Assembly (NCBI GenBank): GCA_001644455.1
Contig: LSTF01000024.1
Span: 1-48,169 of the forward strand
Length of the DNA: 48,169 nt
Direction of reading: 5' to 3'
Source of the DNA: Betaproteobacteria bacterium SCGC AG-212-J23
GTDB lineage: Bacteria; Pseudomonadota; Gammaproteobacteria; Burkholderiales; SG8-39
The position numbers and the translations under genes are program-made. The notes under the pieces were generated by a model, which saw nothing but the letters and a program-made list of their open reading frames with translations, ran no database searches and was not told where the DNA came from. Positions within the stretch are counted from its first letter, which is position 1, and each line of letters starts with the position of its first letter. Below are positions 10,101 to 18,102 of this stretch, in pieces.

Positions 10101-11465
10101 ATGCGTGGCCCGATCTACACGACCGCCGACATCCGCCGCATCGAGCAGGCGGCCGGCGATGCGCCGCTCATGGAGCGCGCCGGCGCCGCCGCGGCCGAGC
10201 TCGCGGCAAAACTCTGCGTCGGCAAGGACGTGCTGGTTCTCGCCGGGCCCGGCAATAACGGCGGCGATGCCCGCATCGCAGCCAAGCTGCTGGCGGAGAA
10301 GTTCTTCCGGGTGACGATTGCGGAAAAAGACATTCCCGCGAAGAAGGACTGGGGCCTGGTCATCGACGGCCTGTTCGGCATCGGCCTGGCACGCGCGGTC
10401 GAGGGCGACTACGCAAAGCTCGTCAAATACGTGAATCGCCAGACCTGCCCGGTGCTCGCGCTCGACGTGCCGAGCGGCCTCCAGTCCGACAGCGGCCGCG
10501 TGCTCGGTTGCGCCGTGCGGGCGAGCCACACCCTCACCTTCATCGCCTTGAAGCCCGGCTTGCTCACCCTTGACGGGCCGGACTACTGCGGCGAGATCAG
10601 CGTGGACGAATTGAGTTTGCAGTTGCCTCCACCGTCGGCCTGGATCGCCGATCCGACTCTATTCAAGGGCGTGCTCAAGGCCCGCCCGAGCAATTTCCAC
10701 AAGGGCATGGCGGGCTCGCTCGGCGTCATCGGCGGCGCCGCCGGCATGACCGGCGCGGCGCTCCTGGCGGGTCGCGCGGCGCTCAAGCTCGGTGCAGGCC
10801 GCGTTTACGTCGGGTTGCTGGAGGAAGGGGCGCCGGCGGTGGACCTGCTCGCGCCGGAGCTGATGCTGCGCCATCCCGACGACGTGCTGGGAGAGGATCT
10901 CGACGCGCTGGTGGTCGGACCCGGGCTCGGCCAGGGCGAGCGCGCGGAAACGCTGGTCGGCGCCGCGCTGGCGAGCGACATCCCGTGTGTATTCGACGCG
11001 GACGCGCTCAACCTCATTTCCGCCAGCGAAGACCTGCGCAAGGCCTGTGCGCGGCGCACTGCCGAGACGCTGCTGACGCCGCATCCCGGCGAAGCGGCGA
11101 CGCTGCTCGCCGAGAGCATCTCCGCGGTGCAGGCCGACCGCGTCGCGGCAGCGCGGGCACTGTCGCAGCACTTCAACGCGCACGCGGTGCTGAAGGGCAA
11201 CGGCAGCATCATCGTCGCCCGCGATGGGCACTGGTACATCAACACCTCGGGCAATCCCGGCATGGCGAGCGCCGGCATGGGCGACGTGCTCGCGGGGATG
11301 CTCGGCGCGCTGGTGGCTCAGCGCTATTCGGGCGAGACTGCTCTGGTGCTCGGTGTCCATCTGCACGGTGCCGCGGCTGACGCGCTTGGCGGACTCGTCG
11401 GCCTCACCGCCAGCGAGCTGATCGATGCTTCACGGAGGATCTGGAACACATGGTTGAAAAGCTGA
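10101..11465 (+). CDS. nnr: Bifunctional NAD(P)HX epimerase/dehydratase
   Basis: 454 residues with an N-terminal YjeF epimerase domain (about 1-205) and a C-terminal ADP-dependent NAD(P)HX dehydratase domain. The epimerase motif PGNNGGDAR lies at 50-58. The dehydratase signature NTSGNPGMASAGMGD lies near 382-396, and GRAALKLGAGRVYVG marks the start of the kinase-like fold. Together they repair hydrated, damaged NADH and NADPH in the cytosol. The N-terminal domain is somewhat short, with a gap after RVTIAEKDIP, compared with enterobacterial homologues. It lies nine nt after dctM, and its end overlaps the aldolase start by 16 nt. Probably a housekeeping gene riding on the same transcript. Confidence 0.95.
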   Translation: MRGPIYTTADIRRIEQAAGDAPLMERAGAAAAELAAKLCVGKDVLVLAGPGNNGGDARIAAKLLAEKFFRVTIAEKDIPAKKDWGLVIDGLFGIGLARAVEGDYAKLVKYVNRQTCPVLALDVPSGLQSDSGRVLGCAVRASHTLTFIALKPGLLTLDGPDYCGEISVDELSLQLPPPSAWIADPTLFKGVLKARPSNFHKGMAGSLGVIGGAAGMTGAALLAGRAALKLGAGRVYVGLLEEGAPAVDLLAPELMLRHPDDVLGEDLDALVVGPGLGQGERAETLVGAALASDIPCVFDADALNLISASEDLRKACARRTAETLLTPHPGEAATLLAESISAVQADRVAAARALSQHFNAHAVLKGNGSIIVARDGHWYINTSGNPGMASAGMGDVLAGMLGALVAQRYSGETALVLGVHLHGAAADALGGLVGLTASELIDASRRIWNTWLKS

Positions 11466-12181
11466 TCACGGAGCTGGTCATCGCGAACCGCATCCTCGCG
11501 CGCGAGGACGTGGTGGATGCGTACGGTCACGTCAGCGTCCGCCATCCGGAGAATCCGGAGCGCTTCTTCCTCTCGCACTCGCTCGCCCCGGCGTTCGTGC
11601 AGCGCTCCGATATTCTCGAGTTCGACCTCGAAGGCAAGGTCGTCGGCAGCGACCGCCGCACGCCCTACCTCGAGCGCTTCATCCACGGCGCGATCTACGA
11701 GTCTCGGCCCGATGTCATCGCCGTCGTCCACGCCCATGCCGAGGACACGCTGCCCTTCGGCATCGCCCCGGCGAAGCTCAAGCCGGTGATCCACTCCGGC
11801 GCTTTCATCGGCGCCGAGGTGCCGGTGTGGGACATCGCCCGGCGCTTCGGCGACAAGACCAACCTCCTCGTCACCAATGTCGCGCAAGGCCGGGACCTGG
11901 CGAAGTCGCTCGCGAAGAACAGCGTCGTACTGATGCGCGGCCACGGCTTCGCCGCCGCGGCGCGCTCGCTCATCGACGTGGTGCGGATGTCGGTCTACCT
12001 GCCGCGCAATGCCCGCGTGCAGTTCAAGGCGATGCAACTCGGCAAGGCGCGGCCGCTTTCGAAAGGCGAGATCGCGGCGCGTACCGGCGGCTACAAGCCC
12101 GACTCTCCTGAAACGCAGCGCGCCTGGCAGTACTGGGCCGAGCGCGCCGGCTGTGCCGACTTGCTGAAGCAGCTCGCCTAG
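11450..12181 (+). CDS. Class II aldolase/adducin-family protein
   Basis: 243 residues of the zinc-dependent class II aldolase fold. Zinc ligands are visible in VVHAHAED (His94, His96) and in MRGHGFAAAA (a third His near 165), and SVRHPENPERFFLSHSLAPAFV matches the phosphate-binding region of fuculose/ribulose-phosphate aldolase relatives. Related proteins with this N-terminus are often annotated as hydroxyacid or sugar-acid decarboxylases or aldolases. The substrate is unknown. The ATG at 11450 lies inside the end of nnr. Its stop overlaps the convergent HIT gene stop in the palindrome CTAG (12178-12181). Confidence 0.9.
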   Translation: MVEKLITELVIANRILAREDVVDAYGHVSVRHPENPERFFLSHSLAPAFVQRSDILEFDLEGKVVGSDRRTPYLERFIHGAIYESRPDVIAVVHAHAEDTLPFGIAPAKLKPVIHSGAFIGAEVPVWDIARRFGDKTNLLVTNVAQGRDLAKSLAKNSVVLMRGHGFAAAARSLIDVVRMSVYLPRNARVQFKAMQLGKARPLSKGEIAARTGGYKPDSPETQRAWQYWAERAGCADLLKQLA

Positions 12182-12531
12182 GCCTTCAGAGCGCGGCGAA
12201 TGCCGCCGCGTGGATCGGCCACGTCACCCTTGTAGCGAGGGATCAGGTGGAAGTGGACGTGCATGCGCGATTGTCCTGCCGCCGCGCCGACGTTCGCGCC
12301 AATGTTGTAACCGTCTGGCGAGTACTGCTTTTGCACCCGTTCTCGCGCCGTCTGCAGAAGAGCCATGACCGCGTCCCGCTCTGCTTCCGTCATCGCGAAG
12401 AAATCGGCAACGTGGCGCTTCGGCACGATGATCACATGGCCGCGGCTGAGGGAATTGCTGTCGTAGCGCGCGTAGGCGAGATCGTTCTCCGCCACGAGAT
12501 CGGCCGGCGTGCAGAGCTCGCAGCCGCTCAC
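12178..12531 (-). CDS. HIT-family nucleotide hydrolase/transferase
   Basis: 117 residues with the histidine triad HVHFHL at 91-96 and the N-terminal GCELCTPADLV that often carries metal-binding cysteines. Family members hydrolyse nucleoside phosphoramidates or dinucleotides such as Ap4A. RGHVIIVPKRHV at 30-41 is the expected strand before the helix. The start is GTG at 12531, whose GTGA overlaps the stop of the topoisomerase gene, so translation is coupled. A cytosolic housekeeping function is likely. Confidence 0.92.
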   Translation of the reverse strand: MSGCELCTPADLVAENDLAYARYDSNSLSRGHVIIVPKRHVADFFAMTEAERDAVMALLQTARERVQKQYSPDGYNIGANVGAAAGQSRMHVHFHLIPRYKGDVADPRGGIRRALKA

Positions 12532-13604
12532 ACCTGGTCCTGGAGGAATTGCAGCACCAGCACCTCGTCGCGGCGCAGTGCGCCGCCGGCACGGCGTCGG
12601 CCCTTGCGAGGCGGCGGCGGCTGCGGCACGGTCCGTCCCATGAGGTAGGCCGCAAGCAAGGCCGGATGGACGTAATACTTGCGGCACACCGCGCGGGTGT
12701 TGCCCAGCCGCTCCGCAACCGCGTCGACGGCAGCGACGATGTTGCGGTCGGCCTCGCGCCGGCTCGCGGCTGCACCGAGCCGCCGCAGCTCGACCGCGGC
12801 GAGCATGGTCCCGCCCCAGGTACGGAAATCCTTTGCCGTGATATCGCGTCCCGTGAGCTCGCGCAGGTAGTCGTTGACGTCGTCCGAGGAAACCGACTGC
12901 CGCCTGCGCTTGCCGATCAGGTACTGGAACATCTCCTCGCCCGGCAGATCGCGGCAGCGCTGCACGATGCGCGCGAGGCGCGGATCCTGCAGCGAGATCG
13001 TGTGCTCCACACCGCTCTTGCCGCGAAAGCTGAAGCGCAGCGTCGCGCCATCGACGCTGACGTGCCGCCGGCGCAGCGTCGTCAACCCGTACGAGCGGTT
13101 TTCCTTGACGTACTCGTCGTTGCCGACCCGGATCAGGGTCCTGTCGAGCAGGCGCACGACCGTGGCGAGCAGCTGGCGGCGGCTCAGGTCCGGCGCCCTC
13201 AGGTCGCGCTCGATACGCTCGCGCAGCCGCGGCAGGACTTCGCTGAAGGCGAGCATGCGCACGAATTTCGAGCGGTCGCGCGCCTCGCGGTATTGCAGGT
13301 GATAGCGATACTGCTTGCGCCCGCGCGCATCGCGCGCGGTTGCCTGGATGTGCCCATCGGCATCCGGACAGATCCACACGTCGGTCCACGCAGGCGGAAT
13401 GGCCAGCGTGTTCAGGCGCTTGCGAATCGCGGCGTCGCGCACGCGGCTGCCGTTCGGCAGGAAATAGACCCAGCCGCCCCCGGCCCGGCGCCGCGTAATG
13501 CCATTGGCTCCGTCGCTGACGTAGCGCAGGCCGGCGCGGCTTGCCGCGGTCCGGTGCTCGGTCAGTCGGCGTTGATGCCGGCGCTGCGAATCAGCTTGGT
13601 CCAT
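12528..13604 (-). CDS. DNA topoisomerase IB (poxvirus-like)
   Basis: 358 residues of the small bacterial type IB topoisomerase family, which relaxes supercoils through a 3'-phosphotyrosine intermediate. The N-terminal domain contains GITRRRAGGGWVYFLPNGSRV and IPPAWTDVWICPDADGHIQA. The catalytic domain has RVGNDEY, RFSFRGKSGVEH, DITAKDFRTWGGT and the active-site segment VCRKYYVHPAL, with the nucleophile most likely Tyr311. The C-terminus (about 330-345) is basic and proline-rich. The start ATG lies inside the end of the upstream small membrane-protein gene (14-nt overlap). The same enzyme occurs sporadically in proteobacteria and is not essential. Confidence 0.95.
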   Translation of the reverse strand: MDQADSQRRHQRRLTEHRTAASRAGLRYVSDGANGITRRRAGGGWVYFLPNGSRVRDAAIRKRLNTLAIPPAWTDVWICPDADGHIQATARDARGRKQYRYHLQYREARDRSKFVRMLAFSEVLPRLRERIERDLRAPDLSRRQLLATVVRLLDRTLIRVGNDEYVKENRSYGLTTLRRRHVSVDGATLRFSFRGKSGVEHTISLQDPRLARIVQRCRDLPGEEMFQYLIGKRRRQSVSSDDVNDYLRELTGRDITAKDFRTWGGTMLAAVELRRLGAAASRREADRNIVAAVDAVAERLGNTRAVCRKYYVHPALLAAYLMGRTVPQPPPPRKGRRRAGGALRRDEVLVLQFLQDQV

Positions 13605-14073
13605 CTTGCCGCCGGTTGCGTTGCTGGCCGATCCAGCCGCCGAGCATGACTGCCCCGACGGTCAGCAGCAGGAGCGCGAGATTCAGCTCGAGCGGCTGAT
13701 CCATCGAAAGGAGCAGCCCGGTGACGCTCGAAACGGTCGCCACGACGCCGGCGCATTTGAGCTCCGTTTCCTTCGCCGTGCGCGCACAGACGTATCCGCC
13801 GAGCCAGGAGAACCCGGTACCGACCGCGTAGGCGAAAAGCGAGAACGCCGAGCCGGGATCGCGTTGCGTAAGAGCTTCCTCGATCTCGCCGGGCGCCATG
13901 CCGGAAGCGGCGAGCCAGATGCCGTAGGCGAAGCTCATGGCGATCGCCGCGGCGAAGGAGCCGCCGAGGTCGACGAGCACGCCAAACATCATCCCCTTCA
14001 CCGGCGAGCCGCGCGGCCGCTCCCGGTCGGCGACCGGCGCCGCGGGCGGGCGGTAAGGGTCGGGCGCGCTCAC
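13591..14073 (-). CDS. Small integral membrane protein, unknown function
   Basis: 160 residues. A polar, proline-rich N-terminus (MSAPDPYRPPAAPVADRERP) is followed by about four hydrophobic segments (roughly 26-52, 73-97, 106-124 and 130-147). The tail GWIGQQRNRRQDGPS is basic. The start is GTG at 14073. It overlaps the topoisomerase gene by 14 nt and follows the glutamate-synthase-like gene after 28 nt. No catalytic motif is visible and I do not recognise the family. Confidence 0.8.
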   Translation of the reverse strand: MSAPDPYRPPAAPVADRERPRGSPVKGMMFGVLVDLGGSFAAAIAMSFAYGIWLAASGMAPGEIEEALTQRDPGSAFSLFAYAVGTGFSWLGGYVCARTAKETELKCAGVVATVSSVTGLLLSMDQPLELNLALLLLTVGAVMLGGWIGQQRNRRQDGPS

Positions 14074-14101
14074 TCGCAGCGGTAGAACATCTCGAGCGCC
14101 T

Positions 14102-15589
14102 TCACGCCACCTTCATCTTCGCCTTCGGCTCCGGGTACGGGTAGAGCATGTTGAGCGCGATCGACTGGCCGCCCGCCTGCACGATGCGCACGTGCTCGCG
14201 CTTCAATTCACGCGCATGACGCACGCCACAGGAATGCGCAATCATGTCGATCTCGCGGTTCATGTTGTTGGCGTAGTTGGCGACCCGCAGGTATTTCTCT
14301 TCCACCACCAGCGCGCGCTGCAGGCGCTTGTTGTGCGTGGTGACGCCGGTCGGACAGGTGTTCTGGTGGCAGCGCAGCGCCTGGATGCAGCCGAGCGAGA
14401 ACATGAAGCCGCGCGCGGTGTTGACGAAGTCGGCGCCGACGGACAGCGCCCAGGCGGCGCGCGCCGCGTTGACGATCTTGCCGGAGGCGACGACGCGAAC
14501 GCGCTCCCGCAGCCCTGATTCGAGAAGCGCATCGATCACGCGCGGCAGCGCCTCCTTGATGGAAAGCCCCATGTGATCGGCGAGCGCCTGCGGCGCCGCG
14601 CCCGAACCGCCCTCGCCGCCGTCGATGACCAGGAAGTCGGGCGCGAACTCGAGGCCGCGCCGGTGCACGACGTCGGCCATCTCGTTCATGAAGCGCCAGC
14701 CGCCGACCGCGGTCTTGACGCCGACCGGCCGGCCCGTGATCTCGCGCATCCAGGCGATCTTCTCCACCAGCTCGTTCATGTTGGCGATGTCGCGGTGCCG
14801 GTTCGGGCTGATCGAATCGCGCCCCTCGGGGATGCCGCGGATCTGCGCGATCTCGGGTGTCACCTTCTTCCCGGGAAGCACGCCGCCCTTGCCCGGCTTC
14901 GCACCCTGGGAAAGCTTGATCTCGAACGCTTTCACGCTCTTCGACAATTCGCGCAATCTCTCTTCCGACAGATTGCCCTGGCTGTCGCGGACGCCGTACT
15001 TCGCGGTGCCGATCTGCATGATGATGTCGCAGCCGCCCTCGAGGTGATAGGGCGACAGGCCGCCCTCGCCGGTATCCATCCAGCAGCCCGCCACCGCGGC
15101 GCCTCTCGACAGGGCGCGGACCGCGGGCTCCGAGATTGCGCCAAAGCTCATGCCGCTGATATTGACGATCGATTTCGCCTCGAACGGCTGCTTGCAATAA
15201 CCGTCGCCGAGCAGCAGTGACGGCGTCGGCAGCCGATCCTCGTCGAGCACCGGGAACGCGTCATTGACGAAAACCAGCGCGCCGGCGTGATTCAGGTCGT
15301 AGGTCGAGCCGAAGCCGATCACGCCGCCCTCGTTCTTCGCCAGGCGGTACACCCAGCCCCGCGTGGCGCGATCGAACGGCATCTCGTCGCGGTCGCCGGC
15401 GAAGAAGTACTGCCGGAAGTATTCGCCGAGCTGCTCGAAGAAGTAGCGGAATCGCCCGATGATCGGATAGTTGCGCAGCACGCTGTGCTTCTTCTGCGTG
15501 ACGTCGCGGATGAAGACGAAAACGAGCGCGGCGACGACGGCGAACGCCGTCAGCGTGCCCAGCCCGTAAGACAGGATGTCCTTCAGCAT
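14102..15589 (-). CDS. Membrane-anchored FMN-binding glutamate-synthase-family protein
   Basis: 495 residues. Residues 9-28 form one membrane segment, and the rest matches the central and FMN domain of the glutamate synthase large subunit. Recognisable parts are NISGMSFGAISEPAVRALSRGA, DTGEGGLSPYH, KLSQGAKPGKGGVLPG, SPNRHRDI, VIDGGEGGSGAAP, ASGKIVNAARAAWAL and the cysteine motif CIQALRCHQNTCPTG, which in GltB ligates a 3Fe-4S cluster. The amidotransferase domain and the C-terminal beta-helix of true GltB are absent, so it is not a complete glutamate synthase. Such stand-alone proteins are common in proteobacteria with unproven function. It may be an FMN/Fe-S oxidoreductase facing the cytosol. 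Confidence 0.92.
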   Translation of the reverse strand: MLKDILSYGLGTLTAFAVVAALVFVFIRDVTQKKHSVLRNYPIIGRFRYFFEQLGEYFRQYFFAGDRDEMPFDRATRGWVYRLAKNEGGVIGFGSTYDLNHAGALVFVNDAFPVLDEDRLPTPSLLLGDGYCKQPFEAKSIVNISGMSFGAISEPAVRALSRGAAVAGCWMDTGEGGLSPYHLEGGCDIIMQIGTAKYGVRDSQGNLSEERLRELSKSVKAFEIKLSQGAKPGKGGVLPGKKVTPEIAQIRGIPEGRDSISPNRHRDIANMNELVEKIAWMREITGRPVGVKTAVGGWRFMNEMADVVHRRGLEFAPDFLVIDGGEGGSGAAPQALADHMGLSIKEALPRVIDALLESGLRERVRVVASGKIVNAARAAWALSVGADFVNTARGFMFSLGCIQALRCHQNTCPTGVTTHNKRLQRALVVEEKYLRVANYANNMNREIDMIAHSCGVRHARELKREHVRIVQAGGQSIALNMLYPYPEPKAKMKVA

Positions 15590-15607
15590 TGCCCCTCCCC
15601 CAGACTT

Positions 15608-16057
15608 CTAGGGCAATGATACTCCGCGCTTGAGCTCTTCCTTTGTCGCTTCGCGGATGGAAAGAATTACACAGGAAAACCGCAGCGCCATCCCCGCGAG
15701 CGGGTGGTTCGCGTCCAGCACCACCTTGCCGTCGGCGACGTCGGTAACGGTGTAGAGCTGCGCGTCCTCCTCGATCTCCATGCCGACCGCGACGCCGTCG
15801 CCGTAGCGCTCCAGCGGCTCGACGCGGAGCAGCTCGGCGTCGTACTCGCCGAACGCCTGCTCCGGCTCGAGCTGCACGCGCAGCGACTCGCCCGCGCCTC
15901 TGCCCTCGAGCGCCTTCTCCATCACCTCGAACATCTGGCCGTAGCCGCCATGGAGATAGGAAAGCTCGGCGGGCCCCGAGATCTGCACGCCCTGGGCGTC
16001 GTGCATCTCCAGCTTCAGCGAGACAACACAATCACGGGAAATGCGCGCGACTTTCAG
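15608..16057 (-). CDS. SlyD-like FKBP peptidyl-prolyl isomerase
   Basis: 149 residues of the SlyD/FkpB type: an FKBP half-barrel opening VVSLKLEMHDAQG, an IF insert (EPEQAFGEYDAELLRVEP) and the typical ending DANHPLAGMALRFSCVILSIREATKEE. No histidine-rich metal tail is present. There is no ATG, GTG or TTG at the right place. The next ATG downstream (in KLEMHD) would remove the first beta strand, while all frame upstream lies inside bcp. The best start is CTG at 16057, overlapping the bcp stop as CTGA, by analogy with the many ATGA/GTGA junctions nearby; ATT a few codons on is an alternative. The family call is firm and the start is tentative. Confidence 0.85.
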   Translation of the reverse strand: MKVARISRDCVVSLKLEMHDAQGVQISGPAELSYLHGGYGQMFEVMEKALEGRGAGESLRVQLEPEQAFGEYDAELLRVEPLERYGDGVAVGMEIEEDAQLYTVTDVADGKVVLDANHPLAGMALRFSCVILSIREATKEELKRGVSLP

Positions 16058-16524
16058 GACCGTAGGCGCCGCACCACGTCGAAGACTTCGGCGGCGTGCC
16101 CGCGCGGGTTGACGCCGTAGGCGGCGTGGCGGATGACGCCCTTCTTGTCGATGATGAAGGTCGAGCGCACCAGGCATTCACGCCGGCAACCGTTCTCTTC
16201 CTTCTCCTGCAGCACGCCGTACTTGCGGCACACCTCGCCCTCGGGATCCGAGAGCAGCCCGATGGTGAGGCCGTTGCGGTCGCGGAAATCGGCGTGGGTC
16301 AGGCAGTCGTCGCGCGACACGCCGAGCACCACGCAGTCATGCTTCACGAACTGGTCTTCGTGGTCGGAGAAGTCGGTGGTGACCAGGGTGCAGCCAGGCG
16401 TGCCGTCCTTCGGATAAAAGTACAGCACCACGTGCTTCTTGCCCTTGAACGCCGACAGGTCCACCGGCTGCATGTCAGCGTCGGGAAGCTCGAACGTCGG
16501 CGCGGCTTGTCCGGGTTCCAGCAT
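16054..16524 (-). CDS. bcp: Thiol peroxidase, Bcp/PrxQ family
   Basis: 156-residue peroxiredoxin that reduces organic and hydrogen peroxides in the cytosol. The peroxidatic cysteine is Cys45 in DGTPGCTLVTTDFSD. The usual PrxQ resolving cysteine five residues later is replaced by threonine (Thr50). Other cysteines at 64, 74, 99, 113 and 117 could serve, the pair in ENGCRRECLV being the most noticeable. The start ATG is at 16524. A good promoter lies almost directly against it, and there is no Shine-Dalgarno sequence, so the mRNA is probably nearly leaderless. Confidence 0.92.
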   Translation of the reverse strand: MLEPGQAAPTFELPDADMQPVDLSAFKGKKHVVLYFYPKDGTPGCTLVTTDFSDHEDQFVKHDCVVLGVSRDDCLTHADFRDRNGLTIGLLSDPEGEVCRKYGVLQEKEENGCRRECLVRSTFIIDKKGVIRHAAYGVNPRGHAAEVFDVVRRLRS

Positions 16525-16533
16525 GGCGCATCG

Positions 16534-16563
16534 ATTCTAGGCAAATCAAATTTCAAAACACAA
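16534..16563 (-). promoter_or_regulatory. Putative bcp promoter
   Basis: On the minus strand, TTGTGT (16563-16558) and TAGAAT (16539-16534) are separated by 18 nt, a fair sigma-70 match. Only nine nt separate the -10 box from the bcp ATG, so transcription would begin two or three nt before the start codon. Based on consensus matching by eye. Confidence 0.55.
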
Positions 16564-16590
16564 GCGCGAAGCTGTCGTAAGCGCGCTACA

Positions 16591-16596
16591 TATAAT
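16591..16596 (+). promoter_or_regulatory. Perfect -10 box in front of roxA-like gene
   Basis: An exact TATAAT lies seven nt before the ATG at 16604. With normal spacing the transcript would begin at or one base before the A of that ATG. No Shine-Dalgarno sequence fits in the interval. No convincing -35 element is seen 16 to 18 nt upstream, so an activator or a weak -35 must be assumed. Confidence 0.55.
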
Positions 16597-16603
16597 CGAC
16601 GCG

Positions 16604-17614
16604 ATGCAGCGACGCATGCTCGGCGGCTTGACTCCGCGCACGTTCCTTGCGCGCCACTGGCAGAAAAGCCCGCTTTTCGTGCGGCGCGCAATCGAACCGC
16701 CCCACCTGATCGACGAGCGAGCGCTCACGGCGCTCGCGCGGCGCGATGATGTCGAATCCCGCATCGTGCAACGCCGTGGCGGCCGCTACGCCACGGAGCA
16801 CGGCCCGTTCGCGGCGATAAAGCCGAGCAAAATCAACTGGACGATCCTGGTCAACGGCGTGAACCACCATGTCCCGGCGGCCGAGGGATTGCTGCGCCGC
16901 TTTTCCTTCGTGCCGCAGGCGCGCCTCGACGACGTGATGGTGAGCTACGCCACGCCGGGCGGCGGCGTGGGCCCGCACGTGGATTCGTATGACGTATTTC
17001 TCATCCAGGGACCGGGGCGCCGTCGCTGGACGATCGGCGCCAGGACGTTCGTCGCCGGGCCGGGAGACCTGATCTATCTGCCGCCCGGCCGCCGCCACGA
17101 CGGCGTGGCGCTCGAGCCCTGCTTCACCTACTCGATCGGCTTTCGCGCGCCGCGCGGCGCAGAGCTTGCCGCCGCCTTCCTCGATTGGTTGCACGAGCGC
17201 GGTCTTCCCGACGCTCGCTACGCCGACCCCGGGCTACGGCCGTCGGCGGCGCCGGCTCGCATCCCTCCGCAATTGGGAATTTTCGCGACAAATCTGCTGG
17301 GCAGAATCCGCTGGACACCCCCGGACGTGGCGCGCTTCCTCGGCCAGTACCTCACCCAGCCCAAGGCGCACGTCGTATTTCGCCGCGGCGCCGGCCGCGG
17401 CAGCTCGATCCGCCTCGACCCCAAGACGCAGCTCCTCTACAGCGGCGACCGCTTCTTCATCAACGGCGACGCCTTCTCGCTGCCGCGGCGCGACCGTGCG
17501 GCGATGCGCGAGCTCGCCGATCGGCGCGGCATCGCGGCAAGGCGACTTGCCTCGCAGGCGAAATTGATCCGAGAATGGCAGCGCGCGGGATGGCTGCGCA
17601 TGGGCAAGAGCTGA
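16604..17614 (+). CDS. roxA: RoxA/YcfD-type ribosomal protein L16 arginine hydroxylase
   Basis: 336-residue JmjC/cupin Fe(II)/2-oxoglutarate oxygenase. The iron ligands are visible as His125 and Asp127 in GGGVGPHVDSYDVF and a distal His165 in GRRHDGVAL, followed by a C-terminal winged-helix region. SKINWTILVNGVNHHVP matches YcfD homologues, which hydroxylate an arginine of ribosomal protein L16. The N-terminus LGGLTPRTFLARHWQKSPLFVRRA is the family's characteristic opening. The start ATG at 16604 has no upstream Shine-Dalgarno sequence. Its stop overlaps the next gene's ATG by one base. L16 as substrate is assigned by family. Confidence 0.9.
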   Translation: MQRRMLGGLTPRTFLARHWQKSPLFVRRAIEPPHLIDERALTALARRDDVESRIVQRRGGRYATEHGPFAAIKPSKINWTILVNGVNHHVPAAEGLLRRFSFVPQARLDDVMVSYATPGGGVGPHVDSYDVFLIQGPGRRRWTIGARTFVAGPGDLIYLPPGRRHDGVALEPCFTYSIGFRAPRGAELAAAFLDWLHERGLPDARYADPGLRPSAAPARIPPQLGIFATNLLGRIRWTPPDVARFLGQYLTQPKAHVVFRRGAGRGSSIRLDPKTQLLYSGDRFFINGDAFSLPRRDRAAMRELADRRGIAARRLASQAKLIREWQRAGWLRMGKS

Positions 17615-18099
17615 TGGACGAACCGATCTACGAGCGCTTCGACACCGCCGACGGCTTCCACGCCGCGGTCGACCGGCTGCTCGAGCAGCCGGGACGCGAG
17701 CTGCGCGTCTTCGACCCCGACGGTGCCGCGCTGCGGCTGAACGACTCGGCGCGCATCGCCGCGCTGGAACGCTTCCTGCAAGCCAGCCGCACGCGGCGGC
17801 TGTACGTCGTGCTGCACGACACCGAGAACCTGACGCGGCGCTGCCCCCGGATGATGACGCTGCTCGCCCGCTATACGCACGCGATCCAGATCAACCGCAC
17901 GCACGAGGAGATCCGCGAGATCCAGGATGCCTTCCTGGTGCTCGACGCCCAGCACTACGTGCGGCGGCCGGTCGCGTCCTTCTTCCGCGGCGCGATGGGC
18001 CTGGGCGACGAAACCGAGGGCCTGGCGATGCGCGGCCGCTTCATGGAAATCTGGGGAGCGTCCTTCCCCGGCGTCTCCAGCACGACCGTCGGCCTCTAG
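17614..18099 (+). CDS. Conserved hypothetical protein (DUF7931-like)
   Basis: 161 residues, opening MDEPIYERFDTADGFHAAVDRLLEQPGRELRVFDPD. Conserved-looking blocks are ARIAALERFLQASRTRRLYVVLHDTENLTRRCPRMM and DAFLVLDAQHYVRRPVASFFRGAMG. No membrane segment or signal peptide is seen. In other beta- and gammaproteobacteria a similar domain occurs next to or fused with GNAT acetyltransferases; the DUF name is from memory and should be checked. It starts at the ATG overlapping the roxA stop (TGATG), so the two are translationally coupled. Function unknown. Confidence 0.85.
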   Translation: MDEPIYERFDTADGFHAAVDRLLEQPGRELRVFDPDGAALRLNDSARIAALERFLQASRTRRLYVVLHDTENLTRRCPRMMTLLARYTHAIQINRTHEEIREIQDAFLVLDAQHYVRRPVASFFRGAMGLGDETEGLAMRGRFMEIWGASFPGVSSTTVGL

Positions 18100-18102
18100 C
18101 AG

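Noticed and set aside
8721-10529. Long minus-strand open frame (602 codons) opposite dctM
   Set aside because: A mirror of the DctM codons, extremely Glu/Arg/His-rich, no ribosome site.
14074-14104. A short coding fragment reading VKALEMFYRCE between two genes
   Set aside because: Eleven codons only, no homology I can recognise, and it overlaps the end of the glutamate-synthase-like gene; chance is enough.
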